DNA from: Megascapheus bottae
Taxonomy: Eukaryota; Chordata; Mammalia; Rodentia; Geomyidae
Length of the DNA stretch: 64,000 bases
Direction: 5' to 3'
Assembly (NCBI GenBank): GCA_024803745.1
Contig: JANJXV010000101.1
Location: 1,257,001-1,321,000 of the forward strand
A program made the translations under genes and the position numbers. Below the pieces are notes generated by a model. The model had not been told where the DNA came from and ran no database searches. It saw only the letters and a program-made list of their open reading frames with translations. Position 1 is the stretch's first letter; each line of letters opens with the position of its first letter. Positions 45,086 to 56,146 of this stretch are shown here, piece after piece.

Positions 45086-45275
45086 TTTATTTATTTTTTT
45101 ATTGTAATTAGTAAAAGGGTTAAATGATATTTGCCAGATAGAAGGTGCATTAATTCACATACATTGATACCCTTTCACATGTCTTGGTACCCATTTCTCT
45201 CCCCCCCCACACCCCCTACCCGTCTTGGTTTTCCCCCCTTCCCTATCAAATTTCAAATATCCAAATACAAATAGG
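45086..45275 (-). mobile_element. LINE-like 3' end, copy 4
   Basis: ATTGTAATTAGTAAAAGGG, GCCAGATAGAAGGTGC, ATTGATACCCTTTCACATG, TCTTGGTACCC, a C-rich block and CTATCAAATTTCAAATA match copy 1 closely. The inner end is flanked by AGGACTGAGGCATTT, which also occurs before the T run (ACTGAGGCATTT at 45072 and again at about 45276). That is consistent with a target duplication of about 12 bp. Confidence 0.7.
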
Positions 45276-45574
45276 ACTGAGGCATTTACACATAGACTAG
45301 AGCTTGAGACCCTTAGGGGAGGAACCCTAAGGTGTAACTTCTCTGAACACTATAGACACTTATTGAAATACTATTTAAGGAAATGGAAACATGTTGTTGA
45401 TATTGGTAGTGGTGGTACTGGTATTTGATTTTACTTTCATTTTTTTCTGGGGGGAGTAGAGAGGGATTGTAAAAAGGGAGAGAGAGAGAATGAGCAAATC
45501 CAACTATACTATTCAGTATACACTATGCGGAAAATGACCTATGAACTAGTGGGTGGGGATGGCAGGGGGAAACT

Positions 45575-45720
45575 GAGGAAAGGGGAGGAAAGGGAAGGGA
45601 AGGGAAGGGAAGGGAAGAGAAGGGAAGGGAAGGGAAAGGAAGGGAAAGGAAAGGAAAGGAAAGGAAAGGAAAGGAAAGGAAAGGAAAGGAAAGGAAAGAA
45701 AAGGAAAGGAAAGGAAAGGG
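45575..45720. repeat. 146-base pure-purine (GGAAA/GGGAA)n tract
   Basis: No pyrimidine occurs from 45575 to 45720. The units are GGGAA, then GGAAA. It abuts the head of the next SINE. Homopurine mirror-like repeats can form triplex (H-) DNA. Confidence 0.95.
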
Positions 45721-45893
45721 CTGAGAATGTGGCCTGGTGGTAGAGTGCTGGCCTAACATGCACGAAACCCTGGGTTTGATAACTCAGTACCACATCAACG
45801 GAAAAAGCCAGATGTTACTTTGTGGCTGCAGTGGTAACCTTGAGCACAAAGAGTCTCAAGGCCCAGGTCCTGAGTTCAAACCCAAGGACAGTC
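45719..45893 (+). mobile_element. IDL-Geo dimeric SINE following a purine tract
   Basis: GGCTGAGAATGTGGCCTGGTG, GTAGAGTGCTGGCCTAACATG and CCCTGGGTTTGATAACTCAG form the left half. AAAGCCAGATGTTACTTTGTGG and CCTGAGTTCAAACCCAAGGAC form the right half. It is moderately diverged with no clear A tail. Confidence 0.85.
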
Positions 45894-46029
45894 CCACAAC
45901 TACTACTTGGCCACCGGGGTTAAGTTTTGAACACCACCTGACTCCAGAGTTTTGTGTTCCACCCTGGGCACCAATTCTTCGAATCTTAATTAAATGATTG
46001 TAAATCTGTCAGGGAAGCAAATCACGTGG

Positions 46030-46110
46030 CCTTCGGCACAATGCCAAAACGACACCTGACACATAGTAGATGTCTAAGACACAATGAATGAGTGAATGAA
46101 TGAAATACAG
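46030..46110 (+). repeat. MIR/L2-type 3' terminus
   Basis: ACACCTGACACATAGTAGATG followed by AATGAATGAGTGAATGAATG is the common mammalian '...cctggcacatagtaggtgctcaataaatgttgaatgaatgaatg' end. Confidence 0.65.
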
Positions 46111-46379
46111 ACTCCACGAGTACTTCTTCCTCCTCCTCTACGACCTCTAAGGAAGTAGTGAGGCTTGGATTCTCATGCCTTCTCTTTGAATCTGAATTTT
46201 CTTTTGTTCTTTGCATCCAATCTGTCCAAATGACATGCAAGCGTGGCTCCGTCCGTGAAGAATTCAGATCCTTAGATTTTAAAACAAACACTGTCTCCCC
46301 TAAATCACTGCAATGGATTTGCCTGGGAAAGCGTGTGTCAGAGGGGTCCTTTGCCCCCTTTGTGACCGCTACGGCCATG

Positions 46380-46530
46380 AGAAAGCTTCACTGGTGATTA
46401 CAGGATATTTGAGCCCTGGGATTATCTGGTGATTAGACTCCTTCTGGTGGCAAAGCTGTCTCCTAACAAGATTAATTTGGGGGCAACAAGAGGGTAATTA
46501 TTAATGTATCCGGAAGGCGGCTCCAAGCAC
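46380..46530. promoter_or_regulatory. Candidate conserved non-coding block
   Basis: This short repeat-free segment is dense in homeodomain-type sites: GGGATTATC, GGTGATTAGAC, AAGATTAATTTGG and GGGTAATTATTAATG. GGATTA is the OTX/PITX-type core. The assignment rests on motif density only. Confidence 0.3.
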
Positions 46531-46596
46531 TGTTTCCCCAATGAGAGCAGATCTTTGTTTATTTATAGCTTCCTCTCAGGAGGAACATGGTACAGG

Positions 46597-46652
46597 GAGA
46601 GGGAGGGAGGGAGGGAGGGAGAGAGGAAGAGACAGAGAGAGAGAGAGAGAGA
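46597..46652. repeat. (GGGA)n/(GA)n tract
   Basis: GGGAGGGAGGGA units followed by GAGAGAGA, purine-rich with a few C interruptions. Confidence 0.92.
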
Positions 46653-47621
46653 ACACCAGACCAAGGTGCACTCACAGAACTTGGAGGATAATTGATTGCT
46701 TCAAGTTCAAGGACTTTTGCAGTAAGCAAGAGCCTTTCAGACTCCCAGCATCCTCTGCTCAGGCAGTAGGCCAATGACAAAAGATCCACCATGAGCCCCC
46801 TGCCCGTGTCCCCTCCACCACTGCCTCCTTATGGACTTCCCCACTCTGTCCCCCTATCTCTATCTCCCCCCTCTGCCTCCATCTCTTGGCTCTTGTCCTG
46901 TCTACCACACCATGGCTGGAAAGACTTTGGGAAAAAAAAACAACAGACACACCATGCATCTCCTCTCCAATGACCAGCTCCCATTGCAATCAGAACAAAG
47001 CCTGATCCCCAGGAAACCACAAAGCCCTACTGGGCATGGCCCCCAATATTTCCTCAACCTTATCTCCTCTCCCACTGCAACCCACTTCCCTCCTGCTCTG
47101 CCAGACCAGTCACCAGCAGCAACTAAACACAAAGAGCAACGCACACAGCACCCTTTTAAGCACGGCCATCCTTCATTTGTCCTGCTTTGCTTTCCCTCTT
47201 AACACAAGCTGGCACGCCGAGTGGCTGCCTCTTCTGAGTGTTCTGTACAGGACTTCACAAACTCTCAGTAAGCCAGTCCTGAGCCATTCCTTGTAGGAGG
47301 ATTCCCTCCCTGCCCCTGGCTGCAGAATTTTGTTCAGCCAATCAATACATAACCTTGTTTATTGTGTGTTGCTCTTTAAAGACCTTTTATCTAATACACT
47401 GTGATTCATGAACGTTGAACTGTGGTTGGCAGCCACATAACTCAGGGCTGAACGAAGCTTATCTTGCATTTCAGCACTGTGTCAGGGAAACTTGAAACAG
47501 TAAGCTCATGGACAGAAAACACAGGGAAGGCGAGCATCACAGTCCGGTCACATGTGTCTAAGGGTGGGCAAAGAAAAGGATGAAAGGCGAGTGTCCGTGA
47601 CTCCCTCCTGGACTTTGAGAA
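46653..47621. other. Unassigned stretch
   Basis: C-rich to mixed sequence. Several overlapping frames (123 codons at most) lack domains. 47330-47450 is repeat-poor and A+T-rich with a TCAATACATAACC segment. No gene called. Confidence 0.4.
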
Positions 47622-47838
47622 GCTTAGGAGGCTGAGATCTGAGGTTCCACGTTCAAATCCAGCCTGGGCAGACAAATCCAAGAAAGTCTTTTCTCCAATT
47701 AAGCAATAAAAAGTTGCAATTAGGGGCACAGCTGAAGTAGTTGAGCACCAACCCTGAGCCTCCTCCATCCACCAAAAACCAGCAAACAAACCTTGGAGAG
47801 AATGTGTGACTGAGTTCAAGCTCTAATACTGGCATCAA
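47622..47838 (+). mobile_element. B1-Geo SINE, 5'-truncated and diverged
   Basis: GCTTAGGAGGCTGAGATCTG, GTTCAAATCCAGCCTGGGCAG and TTTTCTCCAATTAAGCAA are the B1 half and linker. The Geo half is eroded (GGGGCACAGCTGAAGTAG, GACTGAGTTCAAGCTC). Confidence 0.75.
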
Positions 47839-49504
47839 AGAACAAGACAAGTAACCAAAAAACCATATACTTTTTTAAAAAATACTATGCCTCGAGATAT
47901 ATGTTTTCATAATTTGTTTCCAAGAGACCATTTTTTTTTTGGTAAAATGATTGCACACGGTGATCTTATCATTTGTTTGAAATCTACAAATAAAACTTTT
48001 TAACAACATAAAAACAAATGGACATTCAAGTGTGGAGTAGTAAAACTGGTAGAACATGGAGACTAACGCCTCCCTCTTGAACCTCAGCCCGGCCCAGCAG
48101 AACTACATGCATGTCTGTAAAAGGCTGCAGCAGTGCGTTGGGCATTGATCTGGGTGTTACCAATAACAAGGCAATTCCAAGACAGACATGTCCAATATAG
48201 AGTCTGCAAGCCGTGAAAATGGATCTGTATCTCTTATCATCAGTACATGATCTGAGTCCCCCACCAGAATATAAACTCTGAGGGATTATGTTTGCCACTA
48301 TTTCTATTCACTGTTACATCTTCAACTGCTAGAACACAACTCTTAACCAATGTTGGCTGCCTTAGGAAGCCTGAGGCTCTGTAGTCCAAACACAGACAAC
48401 ACCGAGAACATTTCCATAATTTGTAAATGTGCAGTGAGGCAGCAGGCATACACTGGGGAGGATCTTGAAGAATTGTCAGCCAGGTAAGTGGTGAATGTTG
48501 TAGGTGAGAAGCAAAAGCTCAGAGAAGGACATGGATGACCCAAGAAGACACACAGTTCAGTTGGAGCCGGAGAAACCTTCCTTTCCTAAGCCATGGCTCA
48601 GGCTTTCCTTCTGTTTTTGCTATCGGCCAGCACCTTAGAGATGGAATCTCCCTTATTACTGGGACGTCTCAGGGCATCTGGCTTTGTGGTTCAGAACAAA
48701 GTGAGCGTTCAATAAATGCTGACAGATCAGATTACAGGAAAGGAAAGGAGAATTCCCAGAAGATCAAAAGGCAGCCTGCACTTTCAGCTAAAGTCAATCA
48801 CACCACCTGGAAGGACTGACTTAATTTTGAAGCGTTAACTCTCACTGGAGAAAAGTTCATGAGGAAGAAAGTAGGACTCTACCTACATGACTTCCAAGGA
48901 ATGAAAAAGTAAACTCCAATTGGCTATAAAATGAACAAGAGAATGAGTGTGCGTGTGTGTGCGTGTGTATTTACTGACTTGGACAACAGAAAAGTCCAGA
49001 ATTAGGATGGATTTCAAGTGTGGTTTGCTACAGAGAGCCAAAACAGAGTTGAGTTTACTGTTTTGCAGCTCTGTTTCTCTGCAGTTCTCTTATCCATGTC
49101 TGCACAGTGGTTTCCATCATTGTAGAGTCCCAGAGAAAAGCACTGTACACTCCATGGTCCTCACCAAATATCCAAGATTCACTATGATTGGATGGGCTTA
49201 TGTCACTCATCTACCCTTGAACCAATCACCTACACCAGAGAAGGGTTAGAAGCTGTTGATTGGCTGGGCTGAGTCATAGTCCATAAACATAGTGTCAGAT
49301 AGAAAGAGGGGTAGGGAAATGACCTCCACAAAATGATCACTCTTTCAGTACACTAAGTAGTTAGGGGAGGCTAAACAGCTTCCAGGGACTCTCAAAATAG
49401 GAACAGAATTTGAGAAACGGCTAGTTAAAAAAATAATTTTCCCTACCAAACATTATTGTTCCACATCTCTTGCTAAAGTATGGGGATATAGAGTTAAAAA
49501 TCTT
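47839..49504. other. Mostly unassigned; L2-like scrap at 48255-48345
   Basis: CCACCAGAATATAAACTCTGAG and CTATTTCTATTCACTGTTACATC resemble an L2 3' end. 49160-49265 carries GATTGGATGGGC, CCAATCACC and GATTGGCTGGGC, a pattern seen in old L1 3' UTRs. No gene. Confidence 0.35.
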
Positions 49505-49560
49505 GATCTTTCTTTCCTTTTTTTCCTTCCTTCCTTCCTTTCCTTTCCTTCCTGTCTCTC
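49505..49560. repeat. (TTCC)n tract
   Basis: CCTTCCTTCCTTCC and TTTCC units, with no purine from about 49512 to 49552. Confidence 0.9.
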
Positions 49561-52419
49561 TTTTCTCTATCAATTATAACATAAAAGTATTTTCAGAATA
49601 GTTAAGACTAGACTAGGCAAACTCAAGCCTGTTGCAAAGAAAATATCATCCACGTATATAAAAACTGAAATAAGAGAGAAAAAAAGAAGGCTTGATCTAT
49701 ACCCACACAAAAGAAATAAATAGCATTGTTTTGGTGTCGTTTTTCTCCTAACATCCTCTCTTTGAGTATCATACATATACAAGAGGAGGAAAAAAATCTG
49801 CAATGATAAGTGAACTCCTTGGCAGAGTTCTTCTAGTCCTGTAATATCCGACAGGTTCATGAATGCCATGGACGGAACCAACCATTTTCTCCATTCCCTT
49901 CTGCATGTCTTCATTCCACTGAAGACGGCCTCACACCCAGACAGACTTCTAACACTTTCTCGTCCTGCTCTTGTCAGACAGTGACTCTGCTGCTGAGCGT
50001 TCTGGCAGAGCAGGCACACTGTGGACAGGAGCCTCTCCTTTTCCCACTGATACCCGCTGCAAAGAAAGCTTTTTATATCACTTCTGAGACACTTGTTTAA
50101 GGTTTGTGCTGAAGTCTGCAAACCAAGCAGACAAGTGCTCAGATTCAGAACTCAGCAATCCCAGCAACGATGAGCTGTGGGGAGTTGGGGATTGTCGGAA
50201 CTCATGGGATGTTGGAATCTATGTGGGTTCCATTACATGATGAGGCTTGTTCAGGCAGGGAACCCGAGGGGGCCCCTATGCTGTGTGATGGGATGACAGA
50301 AAGAAGTGCCTAGCACCAACCCCAGGAATAGACAACATGGTAGATAACAGTGAAGAGTTCTTTTAGAATGTAGCAGCAAGAAAGAGGTGCCGGATATGTG
50401 TGGTCATTTATTAGTTGTTTTTTTTTTTTCAAATTCGCTCAAGGAGGGGAAAAAAGTGAGGTGCAGATGGATTGGCTAGTGTATCTGACAAAAATAAAAA
50501 GAGGACTGGTTTGAGGCAGGAATGGATCCAAGGATGAAATTGTGGGTGTGAGCACTGTGTCTCTCCATCTCTTAGATGGAGTGGCCTGGACTTATGTTCA
50601 TGTTCCGCACAGGCTTTCTCCAAGTGGAGGGAAATGTTTGGGGTCCCCCGGGGATCCCAGTCACCATTCTTCATTCAGCTTTGTGATATGCAATGCTTTC
50701 TTCTCTAGCAGAAATTCTAGGGAATTGCCAGAGGAGTGCTCTGATTGGCCTGGCTTAAGTAGAAAACCAACTTTTGGAACTAGAGGACTGGGGTGGCATG
50801 ACATGTCAGTCTTGGGGTGCACATCTTCCTTAAGAGTAAGGCCGCCCAATTTAGCACGTAAAAAGTTACAGTGTAAGTATGGATTACACGTGATTCCTTC
50901 TCGGGGAGAAATCTGAAACAGGGTGTCTTATGCTTTCTGAACAGTAACTGGGAAAATCACCAGGTTCCCCTGCCAGGGAAGAGAAGGATTAATTCATAAA
51001 GCGCATACATTGGGTAAACCAAGAAACTATTGTCCTTTGGCTCCGTTTCTCTTGGACTTTTTTTTCCCCATGCTGATAAGAACTTACAATTTGATGGAGA
51101 AAACTAGAAACTATGAACCAATGCTTCTCTGCTTAAAAAAAAAATAGAAAAAAGCTCCAGAGATTATGAGTTTGGTGGGATGTTAATAGTTCTTAAGTAT
51201 AAAAGGAGTCCTGTGACCCAAAAGGCTTTAAGGAAAGAGGGGATGAACTCAGCTAATCAAATTTATCTGCTATGAGACTGTCCATTTCCAGAGTGAATTT
51301 CCCAGGGGGAAAAGGACCATGGAAACGCTTCACACAGAACAGCTTTCTGGGACTTGGATTTTGCAGAAATCATAACAAGGGCCGGGGCCAAGTGCTAACT
51401 AGCTTTATCATTAATGGGATGGATATGACACACTAAATCCTCTAGATTACTCCAGGGTATGTTTAAAGACAAAATAAGAGGAAGTATTGATTCCAACTGT
51501 TTTCAACCATAACTAAGATGCAGGGATTGCAATGCCTCCTCCATACAAATAAAAATGTCCATCACCCAAACACGTGGACGTGTGTCCTAGACAGCCTGGC
51601 CAAGCCAAGTTCCATCATCTTTTTTTTTTTTGCTTTGTGTATTAGCTCCTAAATTATACCTCCCAGAATGCATTGCATCAGGAAATGGCACCAATTTCTT
51701 TTGCACTCAAAGAAGGGCGCTCTCCCACTTTAGACATACCTCCCATCCCACAGATCTCTAATATTTAGTGCTTAGATTTTGTTTTTGTCTAACATCTGGC
51801 CTGTCTTTTATTTTCACAAATTCACAGAAATCAAGAGCTGGAGGGTTGGGAGTAAAAGGCTTTTATTCCTCTCTGCTGCTACTGTTTTGTACTTTTCTCA
51901 ATGACACAGTATTCTGCATTCCCAAGGAGCTCTCGGCTTCTTATTTTAATGCTTGTCAACCTCTGCCCCTCTGCCAAGTTTCTTCTAAGGAACAGCATCC
52001 AGAATGCTTCCATTTCCTTTGTACACCCCCCCCTCAATTCTCCACATTCTGTTTGCTTCTCCACATCCCATTGAAAATTGGATACTGGGAGTTGCCTGCT
52101 ATGATAATGAACCATTCATGTTTCAACTTGAAAAGGCATTTAAGATACCTGTTTTCATTAGTAATTATAGATAATTGCTATGGTGGATAGTTTTTCCCCC
52201 TTTAATTATGGTACAGAAAAAAAAGTCTTTAAGAAATGGAGCAATTAATTTCCTGAAACCTTACTGAGAGCAAAGTATGATGTTAGCTCTCACTTTGGGA
52301 AGTATTTGTATGTAATTGGGCTTGGCTGCTTGCAAGGGCAGGGTGGGGGGGGGAGAAGTAAATTATATTCTAGAATCATCTCTATCATATCTCAGACATG
52401 AATGACTATTTTTAATATT
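49561..52419. other. Unassigned stretch with one long minus-strand open frame
   Basis: An open stretch of 183 codons runs from 50121 down to 49570 on the minus strand. Its first codon is TTG, not ATG, and no domain is recognised. It is the longest frame outside low-complexity DNA. I treat it as chance. No repeats are recognised elsewhere in the block. Confidence 0.35.
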
Positions 52420-52600
52420 TTTTGCCTGAGTTCACTCATTCATTCTACAAACACATGTTGAATGATTTTCGTGGGCCAGTAGCCTTATCAAACACTGAAA
52501 GTGCAATGACTACTTATTCATCTACTTATTCATTCAATAATTAGATAATTGCTATGCACAAAGCACTAGTATTTAAAAACAGATTGCAATTGTGAAGGTT
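52420..52600 (-). repeat. L2-like fragment
   Basis: TCACTCATTCATTCTACAAAC, ACATGTTGAATGATTTTCG and GGGCCAGTAGCC, and later TTATTCATTCAATAATTAG, resemble the common L2 end with 'attcattcaacaaatatttattgag'. Confidence 0.5.
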
Positions 52601-52876
52601 CGGTATGACTAGGCAAATCAGCTCTCCTAAGGGGGAAAAAAATGTTCCTGTTGTCTGAGTTTGTATTCCACATCTAAGGTGGTTTTTTTTTTAATTGCAT
52701 TTACATCAGGAGCAATCTACATACTTATCGAGAGTAAGAAAGTGGTTACATGAATCATTGCAATCTACAGCCATTAATAAGCAGATAAAAGGTATTGTTA
52801 TATATAGGATATAGGATAGGTGTGTATAAATGTGTTTATATAAGTATGTATGTGAGATATACATATATAATGAAAT

Positions 52877-53413
52877 GGGGAGGCTGGGTCCAGTCGGGGC
52901 CATCTTGGCCATATAGTAGACAGGGAATTGGGTTTAATTGATGCCATCTTATCTTCATGGTGGAGGAAGGTGATATCCTACCTCCTAGGGGAGAGGCCTG
53001 CCTGAATTCCTAGAGACTGGGGTGGAGACCTGGATGACAGGTGAGTGGACCTGTCAGTCCTATGCCTTGAACTTGAGAGACTCTTGAGTTTCCTGTGACC
53101 CTGCTCCTGACACTACTTTGACCAAGACCAGTTAAGGTGCCCTGACACCAAGCCTTATGTCCTGTGTCTCCTGGCTCCTGGCGCTTCTCCAGTCACCACG
53201 GCATCCTACTTCAGCTCTCCTTTGGGGTTGATCTGGCTTGTCGGTATTGTTTTTCTATTCTTCCTTTCCTCCCCTGCTCTCATGGCTCAGTTTTCTGACA
53301 GTGTTAAGTATATTTGAGGGGCTACAAGTCTTTGTGACAAGACCTGGCTCTCCAATAAAGAATCCCAATTCAGCTGCTCAAAATGTGGCTTCTCTGTTTC
53401 TCAAGATTTATAA
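52877..53413 (+). mobile_element. Possible solitary LTR
   Basis: This is an isolated block of about 0.5 kb with LTR-like order. CATCTTGGCC and ATGCCATCTTATC lie near the left side. A TATA-like AAGTATATTTG is at 53306-53316, a poly(A) signal AATAAA at 53354-53359, and a T/G-rich tail ends near TTATAACA. No internal retroviral genes flank it, and a target duplication is not evident. Ordinary unique sequence is the alternative. Confidence 0.35.
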
Positions 53414-53424
53414 CAATAGAAAAA

Positions 53425-53636
53425 AGAAATATATATCTCACACATATCCTATATATCTCAGCACATCACATGTATCTTATATATATACTATATATGCACA
53501 TAAGACACATATCATATGTATGATATACACCCAATGTACAGCATGCATTTCTTCTAAGGTCATATGATATATGCTATAGTGGCTATCATATATATACATA
53601 TGATAAAGATAAGTTATATATGTAATTATAGATATT
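53425..53636. repeat. A+T-rich, TATA-rich low-complexity DNA
   Basis: ATATATCTCACACATATCC, ATCTTATATATATAC and CATATATATACATATG repeats dominate. Confidence 0.8.
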
Positions 53637-53857
53637 AAATTCCTGAATGGGGCCGAGAGTTTGGCCCAGTGGTAGAGTGCTTGCCTAGCATGCACAAAGA
53701 CCCGGGTTTGATTCCTCGGCACCACATACATAGAAAATAAAAGCCAGAAGTGGTGCTGAAGCTCAAGTGGTAGAGCTCTAGCCTTGAGAAAGTCCAAGGA
53801 CAGTGCTCAGGCCCTGAGCTCAAGCCCAGGACTGGCAAAAAAAAAATTCCTGAATGG
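53637..53857 (+). mobile_element. IDL-Geo SINE with perfect 14-bp target duplication
   Basis: GGCCGAGAGTTTGGCCCAGTG (A box), GACCCGGGTTTGATTCC (B box), AAAGCCAGAAGTGGTGCTG and AAGCTCAAGTGGTAGAGC end in GGACTGGC and an A run. AAATTCCTGAATGG is duplicated exactly at 53637-53650 and 53844-53857. Both Pol III boxes are well kept. Confidence 0.95.
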
Positions 53858-55855
53858 TGGGGGGGGAATCTACTTTTAAGCAGTTCTGCAGCAAGCAATC
53901 ACAGGCTCTGACCTTCCCAATCAATAGCCACACTTTCAGCTCCTCACATAGCTCAGCCCCAGGGCACCCATCTGCGCCTGGAATCCAGAGGCCCACAGTA
54001 GGAGGAACCGAACAGCCCCTGAAGAGGACATTTCACTATCCATCAACTTCAAGAGGCCTCCCCAGAGTCCCTAAATTCCTCCACAGCAAAGTGAGTGGAA
54101 TTTTAACCAGCTGCTTGCATGAGGAATCTATGAATATGCAACCCTCCCTCGCTTCCCTGGATTGGGGAGGGGGAGGTGAAATATCAAGAAACAGAGATAA
54201 TTGGGCCCTTACATTTGATATTCTCAGCTGTTGTTCACGGTTGGTGCAGGTTTCCTGCCTAGCAAGCTTGTGAGAGATTTAGGTCGAGGCAAATACCATG
54301 GGTATTATCCATTAGAACAAGATCAAAAGGAAGGAGTGCATTTTTTAAAAGTCCAGTGTGCAACATGATTACTTGATGGTACTGTTAATTTTCTTCTGTG
54401 TTTTGTAACCTCTCTAGAGAGGAGTTTGCAAATACCCCGTGTTTCCATTATCCTGGGGCCAAAACAAGCCTGGGCTTACTGCATCGTAGGAGGTGGGATT
54501 CTGTGGCTCGTCATGGCGTCGCCATCTCCATCATCAGAGATGGAGAAAGGTAAGGCTTCTCCGCAGGTGAAGTTACCTGGGATTGCTGATAGACTGAATG
54601 CAACCTGACAGAGCCTCCAGAAGCAACACTGACCTTGCTGCGAAGTAGCCAGCTTCTCTTCTTTCTCTAGGCAACCAGGCCCATGTTTTCACGGTTTGGA
54701 GGGATGGATTGGACCCAGGATGGGTGTGTCACTCTGGGCCAGCCAATCAAAGCATCTCTTTCTCTCTGCCATGGTGATTGGATGGAAGTTGCTTATACAA
54801 GCTATTCAGAACCAATGAGAATGTAACTGGGACTGCTGTAAGGAAAATCAACCTGGAACCAGTCACCTTACCTGTTCTCCCCTCCCCAACCACAGGAAGA
54901 ACTCACACCACAGATCAGTGGACTTCTCTTTCTCTCTGCTTCCCAGCTTCCACAAGGTAAGTGGCATTGTCCTGCCACATTCTCCCAACTAAGATTTATG
55001 TTCAGCCTCCTCTCAGGCCCAACACCAAGGACCAAGCCATTTCCTCCTTTACATCATTTTACCAAGTATTTTGCGACCGTAACAGAAGGCTGGCTAAGGC
55101 AGACGCTCAGGACTGCAATACCAACTCTAAGAAGAAATTTAATAAATGTTACCATCAGGATCTTGGTAACACCCCCTCAAATACTTCATTTGCTGCGAGA
55201 ATATGATTTCTTAACAGAAGCAGAAGAGGTCCTAGACGGAATTGGGCTCTTCAGCATCAGTACAAAACTACTTCTGCCTTCCCATTTCCATCAAGCACCT
55301 CAATACCACACTGTTTTTGGAAGCCCAGGCTTGGAAATGAGGTTTCTGATTTACTTTTCAATTTGCACTCAGAGGAATGTGTCATAGCCGTGGGTCACTT
55401 GAGTCACTCAGGTGCTTCCCGGAATAATGCCCAGGATGGGGGAGGAGGGGTCCTTTGGAATTGTGCTTTTGCAAAACGTGACATCACTGAAAAGTTATCA
55501 GCAACACTTCCTCAGAGATACCAGGAGAAGCTGTATTGTTTAGACAAATGCTAATCATTGAGGCCTCCTGCAAATTAAGAGGAAAAAGTGATAAGAAAAA
55601 AAAACATCAAGAAAGGATCAGTGTACATTTGTAACTAGTTTTTGCAGGAAGATGTGGCCCTGACATCACTGCAGATGCAGGGGACCAGGAAGGGCAAGAG
55701 AATTGGCAGGTGGCTGTCATCCAGTTGGCCTGGCCTGACACTGTCACAGACAAGCATATTTTGCTTGTCTGTGGAAGGCTTGGGATCTTTTTTTGGATCC
55801 TGATTTTTTAAATGCTCACAGTCCCCTGAAAAAGACAAAGTCTTTCTGATAAGGA
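53858..55855. other. Mostly unassigned; possible old L1-type piece near 54715-54840
   Basis: GGCCAGCCAATCAAAGCATC, CCATGGTGATTGGATGG and ACCAATGAGAATGTAAC follow a pattern common in ancient L1 3' UTRs. 55370-55600 is repeat-free, with ACAAATGCTAATCATTGAGG, and may be conserved. A 129-codon frame at 54998-55387 has no domain. Confidence 0.3.
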
Positions 55856-56146
55856 TTTTTTTGTTGTTGTTTTTGTTGCTGTTTTGTTTTTGTTGTTGTC
55901 AGTTGTGGGGCTTGAACTCAGGGCCCAGGCACTGTCCCAGAGCTCTTTTGCTCAAGGCTAGCACTCCACCACCACGAGCCACAGCTACATTTCCAGTTTT
56001 TGAGTGGTTTATTGGAAGTAAGAGTCTCAAGAGGACTTTCCTGCCCAGCGTGACTTTTAATTGTGATTCTCAGACCTCGGCCCCCAGAGTAGCTACGGTT
56101 ATAGACATGAGCTACTGGAAGCACCTGGCTTCCAATAAGGATTTTT
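55849..56146 (-). mobile_element. B1-Geo SINE with target duplication
   Basis: A GTTGTTGTTTTTG-type tail is followed by TTGTGGGGCTTGAACTCAGGG, CTCAAGGCTAGCACTCC, GGAAGTAAGAGTCTCAAG, GATTCTCAGACCTCGGC, AGAGTAGCTACGGTTATAG and GAGCTACTGG. ATAAGGATTTTT is repeated at 55849-55860 and 56135-56146. The (GTT)n tail is an expanded A-rich tail. Confidence 0.92.

Noticed and set aside
45523..45793. Lys/Gly/Glu-rich and Phe/Pro/Leu-rich frames
   Set aside because: They are products of the pure-purine (GGAAA)n tract read on either strand.
53635..53898. 87-codon minus-strand frame with a fluent-looking protein
   Set aside because: It is the antisense translation of an IDL-Geo SINE. Almost identical peptides come from the SINEs at 14747 and 32994.
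54998..55387. 129-codon frame considered as an exon or processed pseudogene
   Set aside because: No recognisable domain or homologue, several alternative frames over the same DNA, and no poly(A) or target duplication of a retrocopy.
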